This document shows positions 27,535 to 36,341 of a stretch of 64,000 nt of DNA, one piece after another (within the stretch, counting starts at the first letter, position 1; the number at the start of each line of letters is the position of its first letter). Below the pieces are notes generated by a model. The model was not told the origin of the DNA. It searched no databases and saw nothing but the letters and a program-made list of their open reading frames with translations. The stretch is from Calothrix sp. FI2-JRJ7 (GTDB lineage Bacteria; Cyanobacteriota; Cyanobacteriia; Cyanobacteriales; Nostocaceae), in NCBI GenBank assembly GCA_019359675.1, contig JAHHGX010000012.1:1-64000 (forward strand). The letters run 5' to 3'. The position numbers and the translations under genes are program-made.

Positions 27535-28164
27535 ATGGATGTAGTAGATTGCTACCGCGTATTGGGTTTAAGGTCGGGCGCCTCGTTCTCCGACATCAAA
27601 GCTTCGTATCGCAAACTCGCACAGCAGTATCACCCTGATATCAATCCAAATGACAATAAGGCGAAAGAAAAATTTATTGCGCTTACAGAAGCGTACAAAT
27701 TTCTTTTACAGGTAGTAGCACCACCAGTAACTCCAACTTCGTCAAGCCAAACACCAACTAAAACTCCTGTACCACAACCCACAACTCCAAAAACTAAAAC
27801 CCAACAGGCACCAGCAAAACAGCAGAACAAACAAGAAGCACAACCCCAACCACCAAATGTAGTTGAAATAGAAAGGCGCCTGAAGTGGAAAACATACGAA
27901 CAACTACAACGCTTCATCCGCGAACGCCGTTTTCCTCAAGCAATAGCTCTAGCAGAAGCATTAGCCGAACGCTTGCCCGAAGACCCCGAAGTTAAACAAT
28001 GGCAAGCAATTTCATACCAAGTATGGGGACGCGCCCTAATAGATGACAAACAGTGGCTAAAAGCAAGAATTTACCTCAAAAAAGCCCTAAAAACTGACCC
28101 CAACAACAAATCCCTATTCGACGAAGTACAACGCGACATCCAAAAACTAGAGCAAATCTTCTAA
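27535..28164 (+). CDS. J-domain (DnaJ-like) protein with TPR-like C-terminus
   Basis: 209 residues from ATG 27535; a TTG eight codons upstream is less likely. The J domain spans about 1-65 (YRVLGLRSGASFSDIKASY, with His-Pro-Asp at 33-35), which stimulates the ATPase of DnaK/Hsp70. A low-complexity Pro/Thr/Gln linker (about 68-115) follows. The C-terminal part (FPQAIALAEALAERLPEDPE, then ARIYLKKALKTDPNNKSL) is TPR-like. No zinc-finger region, so it is a specialised type III J protein rather than DnaJ itself. Confidence 0.88.
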   Translation: MDVVDCYRVLGLRSGASFSDIKASYRKLAQQYHPDINPNDNKAKEKFIALTEAYKFLLQVVAPPVTPTSSSQTPTKTPVPQPTTPKTKTQQAPAKQQNKQEAQPQPPNVVEIERRLKWKTYEQLQRFIRERRFPQAIALAEALAERLPEDPEVKQWQAISYQVWGRALIDDKQWLKARIYLKKALKTDPNNKSLFDEVQRDIQKLEQIF

Positions 28165-28237
28165 CCAACCCACAAGAAAATTTTAAATATACTGCAAACT
28201 GGTAAAATCTCGACTTGTATCATGCTAAGGAACTTAT

Positions 28238-28310
28238 GTCATGAGTCGCGAACGTAAAGCGGAGCTTTTCGTCCTTCGGACAAACTTCGTTAACGATGTA
28301 GGGTAGCATC
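28238..28310. repeat. GTCATGAG...GTAGCATCTCC dispersed repeat
   Basis: Contains GTCATGAGTCGCGAACGTAA, an internal hairpin (GTCCTTCGGAC) and GGGTAGCATCTCCAAGA. It belongs with the copies at 16958-17045 and 47378-47475. Apart from it, the 300-bp gap 28165-28464 holds nothing I can name. Confidence 0.7.
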
Positions 28311-28464
28311 TCCAAGATTTTCACGCTTGTTACAAGTAAAGTTGTAATCCGTTTTCAGTATATTTTGTTATTTAGAAGCTACTAAAACTGAGTAATATAG
28401 TTTTTAGGTATTTCCTCGGAGAATATTATATCATCAGAGAAAATACTGAAAAAACAACTCGCTC

Positions 28465-28896
28465 ATGTTTCATCGTCTCTTACTAACCACAAGCTTGATA
28501 TTAACAGCCACATCTCAAGCTGCGCTAGCAGAAAGCATTGATGTAGAGTTCACCGGAACAGTCCCCGAACAAGTAACAGTCAGTACCCCCACCATCGACA
28601 CCACCTACAAAAACAACCCAAAAACACCAAACTCCACAATTCCCATAACCTTCACCGTCAACTCCAACATCTCCACCAACATCACCGTAACCACAACCTC
28701 AACACCATCAGGCGCCAACACCCTCACAGCCTCCACTAGTAAAAATAGTAGGTTAGGCGCAGCGAAGCGTAACCCAACATCAATATCACATAATTTCACC
28801 GCATCTGCTGGTACAACCAACCTAGAGGCGCCAGTACAGCAACAATCATCTCACCCTGAAAGTAACAACATTATTCTTATAACAATAACGCCCTAG
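28465..28896 (+). CDS. Exported pilin-like subunit 1 of the chaperone-usher-like cluster
   Basis: 143 residues. A signal peptide (LLLTTSLILTATSQAALA) is probably cleaved before ESIDVEF. The mature part is Thr/Ser/Asn-rich, beta-type, without cysteines, and ends NNIILITITP, like the final strand of the other two subunits. A copy of a dispersed repeat (28747-28779) has inserted in frame and encodes SRLGAAKRNPTS, unlike its surroundings. Located first in a same-strand group of two other exported proteins, a PapD-like chaperone and an usher-like protein. I infer a fibre subunit, possibly damaged by the insertion. Confidence 0.6.
   Translation: MFHRLLLTTSLILTATSQAALAESIDVEFTGTVPEQVTVSTPTIDTTYKNNPKTPNSTIPITFTVNSNISTNITVTTTSTPSGANTLTASTSKNSRLGAAKRNPTSISHNFTASAGTTNLEAPVQQQSSHPESNNIILITITP
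28747..28779. repeat. Dispersed GTAGGTTAGGCGCAGCG repeat inserted in a coding region
   Basis: The palindromic sequence running from GTAGGTTAGG to CGTAACCCAAC is a common cyanobacterial intergenic repeat (GTTGGGT/ACCCAAC type, compare 18627-18651). Here it lies within the reading frame of the first pilin-like gene without breaking it. Confidence 0.7.
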
Positions 28897-29370
28897 CATA
28901 TACACTGTACAAACCCTGTAATAGACCTTTATCTAACAGTATTAAACCAGATTAAAAAAGCAATACATCTCTAAAAACGCAGGTAACAGAAAGATTTCAG
29001 CCATTGCTAACTTTGTTCCCCAATCAGCAATATTTCTTGATATCCACATAACTAACCATCAAACAAGTATTTCAACGGAGTGCAAAACGCATTTCGTTTT
29101 TTACGTATAAACTCTGTGGATATTGTGCTTTTTGATAGTTACATTCGTTATACAGATGCAGGTAACGAAACAGGGTGTATTGAGTCGATTAGCTTAAATA
29201 ACTAGTACTTTCAACAAATTTCTTCTGCGCGGTATCGTTCACGTACTGACTCAAATATTACAAACACCCGTTAAATCCTGTATTTAATTCAGCTAGGTTT
29301 CCACACTGCTGTTGTAACTTTCATTTTGACATTCAATTTCACAAACACTTTGAGAAGGATAGGATTTTCT
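28897..29370. other. Leader region before the second pilin-like gene
   Basis: About 470 bp with no supported gene. A+T-rich. The right end has AGAAGGATAGG upstream of the ATG at 29371. Confidence 0.45.
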
Positions 29371-29886
29371 ATGTTACGTCGTGTTTTATTTGTTTCTACT
29401 TTGATATTGGCTAGCACCATTGGTTTTGCAGGTAGTGCAAAAGCAGAACCGGTTAGCGATGAAGCTATTTTCAATGGTGAAATCCTAGCTTCTTGCTCTA
29501 TTCAGGCAACAGCAGAGGGCGTACTGGAAAGTGAAGACGGTTTGTCTCTTACTAGCGAAACAGATGCTGCAAATGCTGCTACAGTTGCTATCACCTGTCC
29601 TGGTGGAGAAGTAAGTGTGGTTGCACCTGTCGCAAATGCAGCATCGACGCTAACTGATAACAAAGCAGAAGATATTACTCCAACCGTAAGTGAAGCGACC
29701 GTTGCTCTGGATAGTATAACCGGAGAAGCTGATAGCAGTGGCGCAAAATTACAGATTCCTGACACCACTACTACTGCAGTAACTGGAAAAGTTAACATGA
29801 CCGTAACAAATGCGACTCCATTACCTGCTGGCGAATATTCTTACGCAGTAACGGTAACAGTAACACCTGAAGTGGCGCCTTTGTAA
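29371..29886 (+). CDS. Exported pilin-like subunit 2
   Basis: 171 residues from ATG 29371 (AAGGATAGG upstream). The frame extends to a TTG at 29326, but the signal peptide starts at MLRRVLFVSTLILAST and ends GSAKA before EPVSDEA. The mature protein is acidic and beta-rich with two cysteines, in LASCSIQ and VAITCPGG, placed to form the disulfide typical of chaperone-usher subunits. It ends with PLPAGEYSYAVTVTVTP, a strand pattern common in spore-coat-U/sigma-type fimbrial subunits. Likely fibre subunit; function inferred from neighbours. Confidence 0.72.
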   Translation: MLRRVLFVSTLILASTIGFAGSAKAEPVSDEAIFNGEILASCSIQATAEGVLESEDGLSLTSETDAANAATVAITCPGGEVSVVAPVANAASTLTDNKAEDITPTVSEATVALDSITGEADSSGAKLQIPDTTTTAVTGKVNMTVTNATPLPAGEYSYAVTVTVTPEVAPL

Positions 29887-29937
29887 TAAAAATTGGCTGT
29901 CATAGTCCAACAATAATTGCAATACAAGTGAACCATC

Positions 29938-29958
29938 GGGGCACGATAGTATCGTGCC
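29938..29958. terminator. Palindromic hairpin after pilin-like gene 2
   Basis: Arms GGGCACGATA and TATCGTGCCC around one G. No T-run follows, so it may be a dispersed palindrome or attenuator rather than a full terminator. Confidence 0.5.
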
Positions 29959-30072
29959 CTGTAGCCGTTGTAGTTATTAATTTACTAAACGTTTAAATTT
30001 TTGTTTCATAAGTGGGAACTATAAGAATAACCACTTTTGTATAAGTGTTATGCAAATTCATAGAAGAAATCA

Positions 30073-30561
30073 ATGAAATCTCGTTTAGGCTTAATTACAG
30101 CTTTAACTCTCACTCAAAGCTTTATATTGCTTCCGCAGGTACGGGCTGAAGGTGAAGATATTTGTCCGAATAATGTATGTTGCGTTACTTCATCTGAACC
30201 AGGTACTTTGGCTGTTAGTGGAAATCAACCATACAAATTTAGTAGTAATTCAGGATCTGATTCATTACCTGCAACAATCTCCGTTTATTGTGAAAAAACA
30301 GCAAAGTTAACTATAGGAGAACCAAGCCCAAAGAAAGTACCACCCTTTAATCCAGAAGCGAGATTAGAAGCAAGTACGAAAAAAACGGATGATGAAACAT
30401 TTGCCAATTTCAGTGACGGTTCTTCTATAGTATTACCAGCCAAGAGGACGACAGTGCTGAAGGTTAACATGTCTGTTTCTCAAAATACTCCATTCAGGGC
30501 TGGGCATTATCAATACTCCGTTAAACTTAATTTTGAAGAAGATGTTAACCCTTCACCCTAA
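30073..30561 (+). CDS. Exported pilin-like subunit 3
   Basis: 162 residues. A signal peptide (LITALTLTQSFILLPQVRA) precedes EGEDICPNNVCCV. Four cysteines are present (DICPNNVCC and VYCEK). The C-terminal block PFRAGHYQYSVKLNFEEDV resembles PLPAGEYSYAVTVTVTP of subunit 2, so the two are probably homologous. It lies 27 bp upstream of the chaperone gene. A fibre subunit or tip adaptor is inferred. Confidence 0.7.
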   Translation: MKSRLGLITALTLTQSFILLPQVRAEGEDICPNNVCCVTSSEPGTLAVSGNQPYKFSSNSGSDSLPATISVYCEKTAKLTIGEPSPKKVPPFNPEARLEASTKKTDDETFANFSDGSSIVLPAKRTTVLKVNMSVSQNTPFRAGHYQYSVKLNFEEDVNPSP

Positions 30562-30588
30562 TAACCTATTTATTGGAACTAAGCTAAA

Positions 30589-31482
30589 ATGAATAAACCA
30601 AATAATTTGATACCAAAAAATATGTATTTAAAAGCTTTATTTAATCACAAAATTAAGAATATTTTATTATTAGCAAAACTACTTTCTTGTCTATTACTAT
30701 TTAATCTTGTTTTATTTCCTAGTGCTAGTAAAGCACAAATGAAAGTTTCGCCTACGATAATAGATGCAAAGGCTCAACGTGGACAAGCTCAATCTGTCAT
30801 ATCGATTACAAATGTAACTGACAAACCTTCTCGCGTCCGTCTATATGCTGAACCTTTTACTTACGACCGAGATAAAGGTTTCAAAACATTACCTGCTAAT
30901 AGTCCCAATAACTTAACTCCATTTCTACAATTCTCACCACGAGAATTGGTAATTCAACCGGGTCAAACTCGAAGGGTACGTATAACAACTCTTTTAGCGC
31001 CTAATTTACCAGAAGGTGAATACCGTGCAGTCGTTTTTAATGAAACTCTAACTGAGTCCAAAGATGCTAAAGGTAAAAATGTTAACCTTATTACCAGAGT
31101 TGGTGTACCTGTTTACATTGCCAAAGGGAAAGTAACTTCTAATTTAGCAGTAGATAGCGCCAGCTTTGATAGTAAAAAAAATCAGATTCAATTGCTAGTT
31201 CGCAATAACGGTAAAGCTTCAACACAAACAGAGGTAAAATGGACTCTACGCCGTCAAGGTAATGTTGTAAAAACAGGGAAAAAGGATTCGTCTGCTATAA
31301 TTGCACAATCTGACCGCAATATATCACTTAACTTTACTGACAAGAAAAATGAACCTGCACTTACTTCCGGCACCTATCAGTTAAGCGGCGAATTGATATG
31401 GGGTGAAAATAAGCAAAATAAGTTGCCTTTTAATCTAAATCTAACTATTCCTGCTTCATCTGCAACTTCACCAAAAAAATAA
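30589..31482 (+). CDS. PapD-like periplasmic pilus chaperone
   Basis: 297 residues. A long N-terminus with a hydrophobic signal (LLAKLLSCLLLFNLVLFP) ends around ASKAQ. The first Ig-like domain reads MKVSPTIIDAKAQRGQAQSV, then FLQFSPRELVIQPGQTRRVRI and EGEYRAVVFNE, which are the conserved strands of PapD-type chaperones. A second Ig-like domain runs to residue about 285. Chaperones of this type hold subunits by donor-strand complementation and hand them to the usher. It follows the third exported subunit and precedes the usher-like gene. Confidence 0.85.
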   Translation: MNKPNNLIPKNMYLKALFNHKIKNILLLAKLLSCLLLFNLVLFPSASKAQMKVSPTIIDAKAQRGQAQSVISITNVTDKPSRVRLYAEPFTYDRDKGFKTLPANSPNNLTPFLQFSPRELVIQPGQTRRVRITTLLAPNLPEGEYRAVVFNETLTESKDAKGKNVNLITRVGVPVYIAKGKVTSNLAVDSASFDSKKNQIQLLVRNNGKASTQTEVKWTLRRQGNVVKTGKKDSSAIIAQSDRNISLNFTDKKNEPALTSGTYQLSGELIWGENKQNKLPFNLNLTIPASSATSPKK

Positions 31483-31510
31483 AATAACATAGACCTAAAA
31501 AATATACGTA

Positions 31511-31540
31511 GGATAGGCTGGAAAGCCTGTCCTTATTTTT
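31511..31540 (+). terminator. Intrinsic terminator after the chaperone gene
   Basis: GGATAGGCT and AGCCTGTCC pair (one G-U) around GGAA and are followed by TTATTTTTT. It sits 28 bases after the chaperone stop, upstream of the usher-like gene, which may therefore have its own promoter or depend on read-through. Confidence 0.8.
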
Positions 31541-31670
31541 TGGTGTTAATTATTACTTTTACTTTGATAGTTTCCGCGCCCTTTTTGGGAAATATATTAG
31601 CAAGGCTGTATAAAGATTAATTATAGCGGCTGAAATACCTAAGAATATTTACTGAAAATATAAAGTCATC

Positions 31671-34634
31671 GTGATACATAAGTCTTATTTAAAAAAGAGT
31701 TTTTTAGTAGCTGTTATCGCATTTATTTATCAATTTTTGCCTAACGCTGCGAAAGCTGACACTCCTGGTTCTAATCTCAGGGAACTGCTTATGGGGAGTA
31801 AGGAGGAATTAGCATCAACGAAAAGTACAACAGAATCACAATTCCCTCCTCAACCTGTTGACTGGCGCCAGCGATTGAGCAAGAAAAGTATAATGACTTT
31901 GCAAGAACGTTTGCGTCAAGGTCGAACTTCTCTACAGGAGTTACAACCCGTTGAGTTGCAAAGCGTGAATAAAAACCGTGAGCAAATATCCCAAGCAGAA
32001 AATCGAAGTAATTCTTCTGTTAGTTGGATAGAACGGTTAACAAAGACTCCTTTCAGCACAAATCAAGTTAATACAGCAGTTGAAAGCCAGATTAATTTAC
32101 CCTCGCTAACTCCTAGCAGTTTAACAAATCCGGCATTAGCAACTTTAGCCAATCAAAGTGACTTCACTGTTTTTCCTGTTGGTGTAATGGTGGGTAAACG
32201 AAATGTTCTTCGTAGTGTTTTAATACGGGGAAAAGAAAACGGTTCGGAAGCAGTTAATTTTGAAGATTGGCTGGTTCCTTTCGATACAGTGATTGATGCT
32301 CTAAAGCTAGATGTGAAAAGTTTACCCGATGGTCAACTTGAAGCACGTTCACCTGGTCTGGTAACGCGGATTAATCCTAAAACGCTGCAAACAGATTCAG
32401 AGTTGGGGTTGGTTTTTTCAATTCGCGATATTCAAAGGTTGTTTGGTGTAACAGCAAAATTTGATATCGAAGAGTATGCTATTGCACTTGATTTACCTTG
32501 GTTAAACAGAGGTGGTAGCACTATTGGACAAAATGAAGCTCCGATTATTTTTGATGGTTTACCTCTTCTTAGACCTGGAAGTTTTAATATTGCTGCTGTT
32601 GAACAGAGGGTAAACGCTATTGGTGGAAGTCTAAATGAAACTAACTACCGAGGTGATTTGCAAGCGGTTGGTACAGCATTTGGTGGTTCGTGGTTTCTTC
32701 GTACTGACCAACCGACTTTAGGTGACAATCAAACTTGGAGAATATCAGAAGCGCAGTTTTTACGCCAAACGAATCAAAACGATTATTTCTTAGGTTCGCA
32801 TCCGACTTTTTGGCAAAGTCAAAATAGTGGTAATTTTTGGGGTTTTACATTAATTCAACGTCAAGGATTTGCACCTCCCCAACGCTTTAATGCAGGTTTT
32901 TCTGACCCGCGTCAGCGCTTACAGTCTGCTCAAATTGGACGGACGGTTACTGGTCGCGCGGAACCAGGTACTTTGGTGCGGTTAGTTGAAGGATTTGATG
33001 AACGGATTATTGGTGAGGTATTTGTTGACTCTTCTGGAACTTACCGCTTTGAAAATATCAAGAACCAAAATCAAAGCTTTGATAGTACTTATCGAGTCCT
33101 GCTTTACCCTGAAGGGCGCCTAACTGCACAACCAGAAATTCGTGAGGCAACATTTTCCACTGTCCCAGGACAAATACCAGCAGGCGCCTCAGCGTGGGTT
33201 GCTTCTGGTGGATGGCGCCGACGCTTCGACCAAAATCAAGGTTTATTTGGTAATTTCGATGATTTTGGTGGTGGTATTGCTGCACGCTTTGGTTTATCAG
33301 AAAGCATAACGCTTGGTTTTGGTGGAGTTTACGATGGTTCTTTACGTGGATTAACGGAATTATTCTACCGTCCCGAAAACTTTCCTCTTGAAGTGGCTGT
33401 TTCTGCCCTGACGGGAGAAAAATCAGATGTCATTGCTGATGTTCGCTTTGAACCATCTCGAACATTCACTGCAACATTTACTAGTGATTTTCTTTCTCGT
33501 CGTTTTAATCTTAATTGGAATTTATTCCGAGGTTTCAGTCTTTTTGGTACTGCTGACAGTCGTAACGCGACATCAGGAGGAATGCAGTTTAATTTTAGTG
33601 GCAGAGACTACTCAACTTTTGCGCGCGTTAGTTTAGATACAGAAAATCGCTTGCGTTGGAATTGGTTGCAAAGACTAGGAAAAATGGAACTCAACCAACG
33701 CGGTAACGAAATTGGTACTTTCTCGGAACTTACTTACAACTTCTCACGCAGCAGCATCACTGGACACGCACTACTCCTCAACTACGAAACCCGCAGCCAA
33801 AACCGTAATAACAACTTACTTACCCTTGGTTGGCGTTACCGTTCTGACCAACGAGCAAATGATGGAAACTACCAATGGGAAGCCCAATTAGGTTACGGTA
33901 TTGGGTCTCAAGGTAATGGTCTTGTCGCTTCGCTTGGAACTACAGTACTACCAGGAATTATGCTACGCGCGCGCTATCAAGGTATCTCACTAACATCCGA
34001 TGATGCTAGCTTTAGCGTAGATTTGGTATCAAGTTTGAATCTACAGCGAGGCATTACCCCTGGTGACAGACGTACCAACTACTTACGTACTCAAGGTGGA
34101 ATCATGATTCAGCCTTTTTACGATAGTAATAACAACGGTAAACGCGATGCAAACGAAAAATTTTATACTGAAAACTCAGAGACAATGCTCATCGTTAATA
34201 ACCGACCAGTCAAAGCACTAAGACCGGAAGCAGGAAACGACCGCATCAATATTCGTCTTAACCCTGGAACTTATCGTCTTGACCTTGACCCGGCTGGTTA
34301 TCCTCCCGACTGGCAAGCGTCAAATGATGCTTTTGCTGTTAATGTAGTGGCAGGAAGTTATACCCCAATTATGGTACCGCTCGTTCGCGCCTACAGTCGT
34401 ACCGGAGTACTTACCGACGCACAAGGAAATGCAATGGCAGGCGCCAGAGTTGAAGCAGTTGAACCAAAATCAGGCAAACGTCGCTTTTCAGTAACTAACA
34501 GCGCAGGTGTGTATTATCTAGAAGGGTTGCAACAAGGTGAATACGAATTGCAAATTAACGGTAAATCAGTTGGTGACTTGAAATTAGAAGGCGCCTCTGA
34601 AGCTTTTCAAGAGTTGAATTTGAAACAACCATAG
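31671..34634 (+). CDS. Usher-like outer-membrane protein
   Basis: 987 residues from a GTG start. A signal peptide (LVAVIAFIYQFLPNAAKA) is followed by about 150 low-complexity residues. The middle has usher-like features: an N-terminal periplasmic part, then TVTGRAEPGTLVRLVEG with FVDSSGTYRFENI, and a region of alternating strands (about 500-800) typical of a beta-barrel (WRRRFDQNQGLFGNFDDFGG onward). A FYDSNNNGKRDANEK calcium-type loop follows. The end is a carboxypeptidase-regulatory-like fold (GVLTDAQGNAMAGARVEAV). The position after a PapD-like chaperone supports an export pore role. It is diverged from classical ushers. Confidence 0.75.
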   Translation: MIHKSYLKKSFLVAVIAFIYQFLPNAAKADTPGSNLRELLMGSKEELASTKSTTESQFPPQPVDWRQRLSKKSIMTLQERLRQGRTSLQELQPVELQSVNKNREQISQAENRSNSSVSWIERLTKTPFSTNQVNTAVESQINLPSLTPSSLTNPALATLANQSDFTVFPVGVMVGKRNVLRSVLIRGKENGSEAVNFEDWLVPFDTVIDALKLDVKSLPDGQLEARSPGLVTRINPKTLQTDSELGLVFSIRDIQRLFGVTAKFDIEEYAIALDLPWLNRGGSTIGQNEAPIIFDGLPLLRPGSFNIAAVEQRVNAIGGSLNETNYRGDLQAVGTAFGGSWFLRTDQPTLGDNQTWRISEAQFLRQTNQNDYFLGSHPTFWQSQNSGNFWGFTLIQRQGFAPPQRFNAGFSDPRQRLQSAQIGRTVTGRAEPGTLVRLVEGFDERIIGEVFVDSSGTYRFENIKNQNQSFDSTYRVLLYPEGRLTAQPEIREATFSTVPGQIPAGASAWVASGGWRRRFDQNQGLFGNFDDFGGGIAARFGLSESITLGFGGVYDGSLRGLTELFYRPENFPLEVAVSALTGEKSDVIADVRFEPSRTFTATFTSDFLSRRFNLNWNLFRGFSLFGTADSRNATSGGMQFNFSGRDYSTFARVSLDTENRLRWNWLQRLGKMELNQRGNEIGTFSELTYNFSRSSITGHALLLNYETRSQNRNNNLLTLGWRYRSDQRANDGNYQWEAQLGYGIGSQGNGLVASLGTTVLPGIMLRARYQGISLTSDDASFSVDLVSSLNLQRGITPGDRRTNYLRTQGGIMIQPFYDSNNNGKRDANEKFYTENSETMLIVNNRPVKALRPEAGNDRINIRLNPGTYRLDLDPAGYPPDWQASNDAFAVNVVAGSYTPIMVPLVRAYSRTGVLTDAQGNAMAGARVEAVEPKSGKRRFSVTNSAGVYYLEGLQQGEYELQINGKSVGDLKLEGASEAFQELNLKQP

Positions 34635-34657
34635 AAGAAATCAAAAATATTTTTACC

Positions 34658-34758
34658 AGGACTTACGCATGAAAACCTAGAAACCTGGTTTCTTCGTTGA
34701 TAGCATGTAATAAAAATGACGATTTTCCGTAGAAACCAGGTTTCTTTGCGTAAGTCCT
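34658..34758. mobile_element. MITE-like palindromic element, 101 bp
   Basis: The ends AGGACTTACGCA (34658-34669) and TGCGTAAGTCCT (34747-34758) are exact inverted repeats. Two inner palindromes, AGAAACCTGGTTTCT and AGAAACCAGGTTTCT, lie near either side. It has no coding capacity. A half copy of the end is at 114-126. No clear target duplication was seen. Confidence 0.7.
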
Positions 34759-35375
34759 ATTTACTTAAGCTGTGTCAGCAAAAGCAGAAACACGTAACAT
34801 TGAAATAGAACTTTAGGCGTGTCATACAATGGATTCTAAAACTGAGATTAACGCTATTGACAAACAATTAGAAACCTTGACTTGAAAGCAGTTACTAGAT
34901 GTAAAAATGATTTTATTTTTCAGTATGATTTTATTCTATTGTTAAGTATTTATATATTAATAAACATGAGAAATAAATGTTTATTTTATACTTCGACTTG
35001 ATTGTTATGTTTTTAATGCGGGTTGTAGGCGCCGAGGAACAGTGTAATCTTTTGTGATACTTGGTGATATTTTGTTGGGTTTCCCTACCCTACCCTTCGG
35101 GAAAACTACCCTGCGGGAAAACTACGTTTACGTTAACGGGATATCCTACCAGTAAAGGGAAAACTCCGTTTACGGATAACCGGACACTACGTGAATGTAA
35201 AGCCTCCACCCAACCCACATAGTATCCAGTTAAAAAAGTTGCACATTGAGGGGCAACTTTTATGATGCTACAACTATGCTGGAATCATGTGCTACAGTCT
35301 CAGCTTGGTTGTAATAGATTCACAGTGGACATTAGCATTTATTCAGATTAAGGTCATAAAAAATACTAGTAATTT
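34759..35375. other. Gene-poor region with a small broken frame and repeats
   Basis: A frame at 34829-34945 (MDSKTEINAIDKQLETLT, stop at 34883, then KQLLDVK) looks like a small gene interrupted by one TGA; confidence is low. Around 35064-35220 are GGGAAAACTACC repeats flanked by GTTGGGT and ACCCAAC. The right end is the leader of the desaturase operon. Confidence 0.5.
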
Positions 35376-36326
35376 ATGGAATCTACTGTGACTCAGTGGG
35401 AGAAACCGCGCGTAAATCCGGAGTTACTTAAGGATTTACACGTTACTGCTCATCATCAAAACTGGCGCCTTCTTACATTCATAGTTTTATATGTCACAAC
35501 TGCTTATAGTGCTTTTGCGGTAGCTCAAACAATTTTAAATCCTTGGGGATACTTGATTTGCTTGCCGTTTTATCTAGTTGCGGCAGCTTCACTACATGGA
35601 ATTAGTTTATTCACCCATGAGGGAGTGCATGGAATTCTTCATGGTAATTCAGTATGGAATCGTATACTAAGTATTATTTGTGCTTTACCTGTTGGACAAA
35701 ATTACTCAGCATATAAAGTCTTACATCTTAAACATCATAAACATTTGGGCTTAAAAGGCGACCCTGACCATTATAGTAATTACACGTCTTGGACTTGGTT
35801 ACAATTTTTGATGTACTGGGGGCGCCTAATTATTGGTTATCCAGTGTATTTAGTCGCAATTCCAGTTTTAGGGTTTCGTCAAGGTGATATTCAAGATAAG
35901 GTTTGGATTGTTATTGAAGTTGCTTTATTAGGAATCATTACTACAGCATTAATTATGGCGCCAATCAACACCAACTTGATAATACATAGTTGGTTGATAC
36001 CAATGGTGTTTATTAATACGATGGTGAATATTCGCGGAATGAGTCAGCACACGCTATTAGAGCATGAGTTTGATACGATTCACGGTACACGGACTATTCT
36101 TACAAACAGAGTCACACGCTTCTTCATGTGTAACGAAAATTACCATCTCGAACACCATTTGTATCCTGGTGTGCCTTGGTACAATTTACCACGTTTACAT
36201 CATGAACTCAAAGATGAACTAATATCCAAAGGCGCCCCGTTTATTCCTTCGTATTTTGCATTTGTACGTGATTTTGCTGTTGCTAGCTTAGAAAAATCAC
36301 CTGCTGGTACCGTTGCTATTAAATAA
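35376..36326 (+). CDS. Membrane fatty-acid desaturase / hydroxylase family protein
   Basis: 316 residues with four or more membrane helices. The three histidine boxes that bind the diiron centre are present: HEGVHG (near 80-85), HLKHHKH (near 117-123) and NYHLEHHLYP (near 256-265), plus a further SQHTLLEHEF. The form is that of the DesA/CrtR superfamily and could act on an acyl chain or on another hydrophobic substrate. It is the first gene of a tight operon. The next gene begins 15 bp after its stop. Substrate unknown. Confidence 0.85.
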   Translation: MESTVTQWEKPRVNPELLKDLHVTAHHQNWRLLTFIVLYVTTAYSAFAVAQTILNPWGYLICLPFYLVAAASLHGISLFTHEGVHGILHGNSVWNRILSIICALPVGQNYSAYKVLHLKHHKHLGLKGDPDHYSNYTSWTWLQFLMYWGRLIIGYPVYLVAIPVLGFRQGDIQDKVWIVIEVALLGIITTALIMAPINTNLIIHSWLIPMVFINTMVNIRGMSQHTLLEHEFDTIHGTRTILTNRVTRFFMCNENYHLEHHLYPGVPWYNLPRLHHELKDELISKGAPFIPSYFAFVRDFAVASLEKSPAGTVAIK

Positions 36327-36341
36327 TTATTATCTAAATAT

